The position numbers were made by a program, and so were the translations under genes. DNA of 5,845 bases from Neisseriaceae bacterium (GTDB lineage: Bacteria; Pseudomonadota; Gammaproteobacteria; Burkholderiales; Neisseriaceae), in contig JASLDB010000297.1 of NCBI GenBank assembly GCA_030151665.1, positions 1 to 5,845 of the forward strand, read 5' to 3'. The notes below the pieces were generated by a model, which saw only the letters and a list, made by a program, of their open reading frames with translations, had not been told where the DNA came from and made no database searches. Positions within the stretch are counted from its first letter, which is position 1. Every line of letters starts with the position of its first letter. Positions 5,297 through 5,845 of the stretch are shown here, one piece after another.

Positions 5297-5320
5297 CGCT
5301 AATATCCACATGTATTAGCG
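5297..5320. promoter_or_regulatory. Perfect 8-bp inverted repeat, possible operator
   Basis: CGCTAATA (5297-5304) and TATTAGCG (5313-5320) are exact reverse complements separated by TCCACATG. No T-tract follows, so it is not a terminator. It lies about 180 bases upstream of the binding-protein ATG. Confidence 0.45.
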
Positions 5321-5500
5321 ATGAAATTAGAATGTTTATGCTAAATTGGAGTAAATAGATATTGGTGAAATATAAAAAAATCATTAATAAATTAAGCATC
5401 TTAAGGTTTAATATTTACTTGTTTTAACGAGCCGTCTTGTAATAGTATTTCATAATAAGAGCAATAAAATGCTTATATCAAATCAACAAAGGAGAAGCAA

Positions 5501-5845
5501 ATGGCTATGTTTAAACGCAATATGGTGGCTGCATTGGTAGTGGGTTTGGGGCTAACAGCATGTAATGGTTCTAATAGTGATAACAATACTAACCCTGCAG
5601 CCAGCGGTGGTGAAGCAGCAGCAAGTAGCAGTGGTACTTTGGATAAAATCAAAAAATCGGGCACCATTGTATTGGGTCACCGTGACTCTTCGATTCCATT
5701 TTCATATATTGCCAATGACCCGAATCAACCTGTGGGCTATGCACATGACTTGCAAATGAAAGTTGTGGATAAGTTGAAAAAAGACTTAAACATGCCAGAC
5801 TTGAAAGTTCGCTATAACATGGTGACATCGCAAACCCGTATCCCA
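5501..5845 (+). CDS. gltI: Glutamate/aspartate-type ABC transporter substrate-binding lipoprotein (N-terminal part)
   Basis: The first 115 residues are present; the gene runs off the window. Residues 1-20 form a lipoprotein signal peptide ending in the lipobox LTAC (18-21), so Cys21 should be lipidated. A low-complexity linker rich in Ser, Asn, Gly and Ala (22-45) tethers the domain. From residue 46 the wording (TLDKIKKSGTIVLGHRDSSI, then PFSY, VGYAHDL and TSQTRIP) closely follows GltI, the periplasmic receptor of the GltIJKL glutamate/aspartate importer, a family 3 solute-binding protein. HRDSSIPFSY (60-69) corresponds to the start of the ligand pocket. The start is clear, with AAAGGAG 6 bases before the ATG. 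GltI of E. coli is soluble; here the receptor is membrane-anchored. Asn rather than Asp follows the cysteine, so the E. coli inner-membrane retention signal is absent. Permease and ATPase genes would be expected downstream. The exact substrate is inferred. Confidence 0.9.
   Translation, partial: MAMFKRNMVAALVVGLGLTACNGSNSDNNTNPAASGGEAAASSSGTLDKIKKSGTIVLGHRDSSIPFSYIANDPNQPVGYAHDLQMKVVDKLKKDLNMPDLKVRYNMVTSQTRIP

Larger units (their letters stand above)
5084..5500. other. AT-rich intergenic regulatory region upstream of the binding-protein gene
   Basis: No convincing gene is present. A minus-strand open frame at 5139-5399 has the Phe/Tyr/Ile/Leu-rich composition expected from translating AT-rich spacer. 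The stretch 5122-5320 is crowded with short direct and inverted repeats, listed separately. Nearer the gene, -10-like hexamers TGTAAT (5438-5443), TAGTAT (5443-5448) and CATAAT (5451-5456) cluster about 50-60 bases before the ATG, but none has a good -35, which would suit a promoter that needs an activator. The ribosome binding site AAAGGAG (5488-5494) is strong. Confidence 0.6.

Noticed and set aside
5139..5399. 86-codon minus-strand open frame in the spacer before the gltI-like gene
   Set aside because: Its composition (runs of Ile, Tyr, Phe, Leu) is what AT-rich non-coding DNA gives. It has no convincing ribosome binding site, and it covers all the repeats and palindromes.
5430..5440. GCCGTCT, resembling the Neisseria DNA uptake sequence core GCCGTCTGAA
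   Set aside because: Only the first 7 of 10 core bases match and no exact copy occurs elsewhere in the window, so it is not called an uptake sequence.
234..5845. Amino-acid export, histidine synthesis and glutamate uptake genes considered as one functional island
   Set aside because: They are separate transcription units with terminators and unrelated genes between them. The shared theme does not show a joint system.

Overview
The window is an ordinary chromosomal stretch of a Gram-negative bacterium. It is AT-rich (roughly 40% GC by eye, lower between genes). A LolD-type lipoprotein-sorting ATPase, signal peptides and a lipoprotein point to an envelope with two membranes. The single-domain HisB, the hisC-hisB adjacency and the wording of both proteins (for example LGNGSDELIQF and TLSKIGFAGIRLGF in HisC, and DAHHTVEDIGITLGQA in HisB) look betaproteobacterial. 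I infer a member of or near the Neisseriaceae. No exact Neisseria-type DNA uptake sequence is present, so the family placement is tentative.

Layout. (1) Positions 1-135 hold the last 44 codons of an ABC ATPase (probably lolD), closed by a strong hairpin terminator at 167-214. (2) Positions 234-863 hold a LysE/RhtB-family amino-acid exporter, which starts only about 20 bases after that terminator. (3) A 284-base gap carries a candidate promoter, followed by the two-gene operon hisC-hisB (1148-2815) and a textbook terminator at 2836-2863. (4) A convergent minus-strand gene (2862-4040) encodes a 392-residue exported protein of unknown family; its stop codon lies in the T-tract of the hisB terminator. 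(5) A 353-base divergent intergenic region contains a short minus-strand reading frame that may be a small gene or a decayed remnant. (6) A plus-strand gene (4394-5032) encodes a second unrecognised exported protein and ends in its own terminator at 5055-5083. (7) A 468-base AT-rich spacer is rich in short direct and inverted repeats. (8) The beginning of a glutamate/aspartate-type ABC transporter binding lipoprotein (5501 to the window end) follows.

The recognisable genes share an amino-acid theme: export (LysE family), histidine synthesis (HisC and HisB, two steps of the pathway) and uptake of acidic amino acids (GltI-like). They are separate transcription units, so this is a shared theme and not a demonstrated system. 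The least explained parts are the two exported orphan proteins, the short frame between them, and the repeat-dense region upstream of the binding-protein gene. I see no mobile element, CRISPR array, tRNA or rRNA, and no clear evidence of a new multi-gene system.
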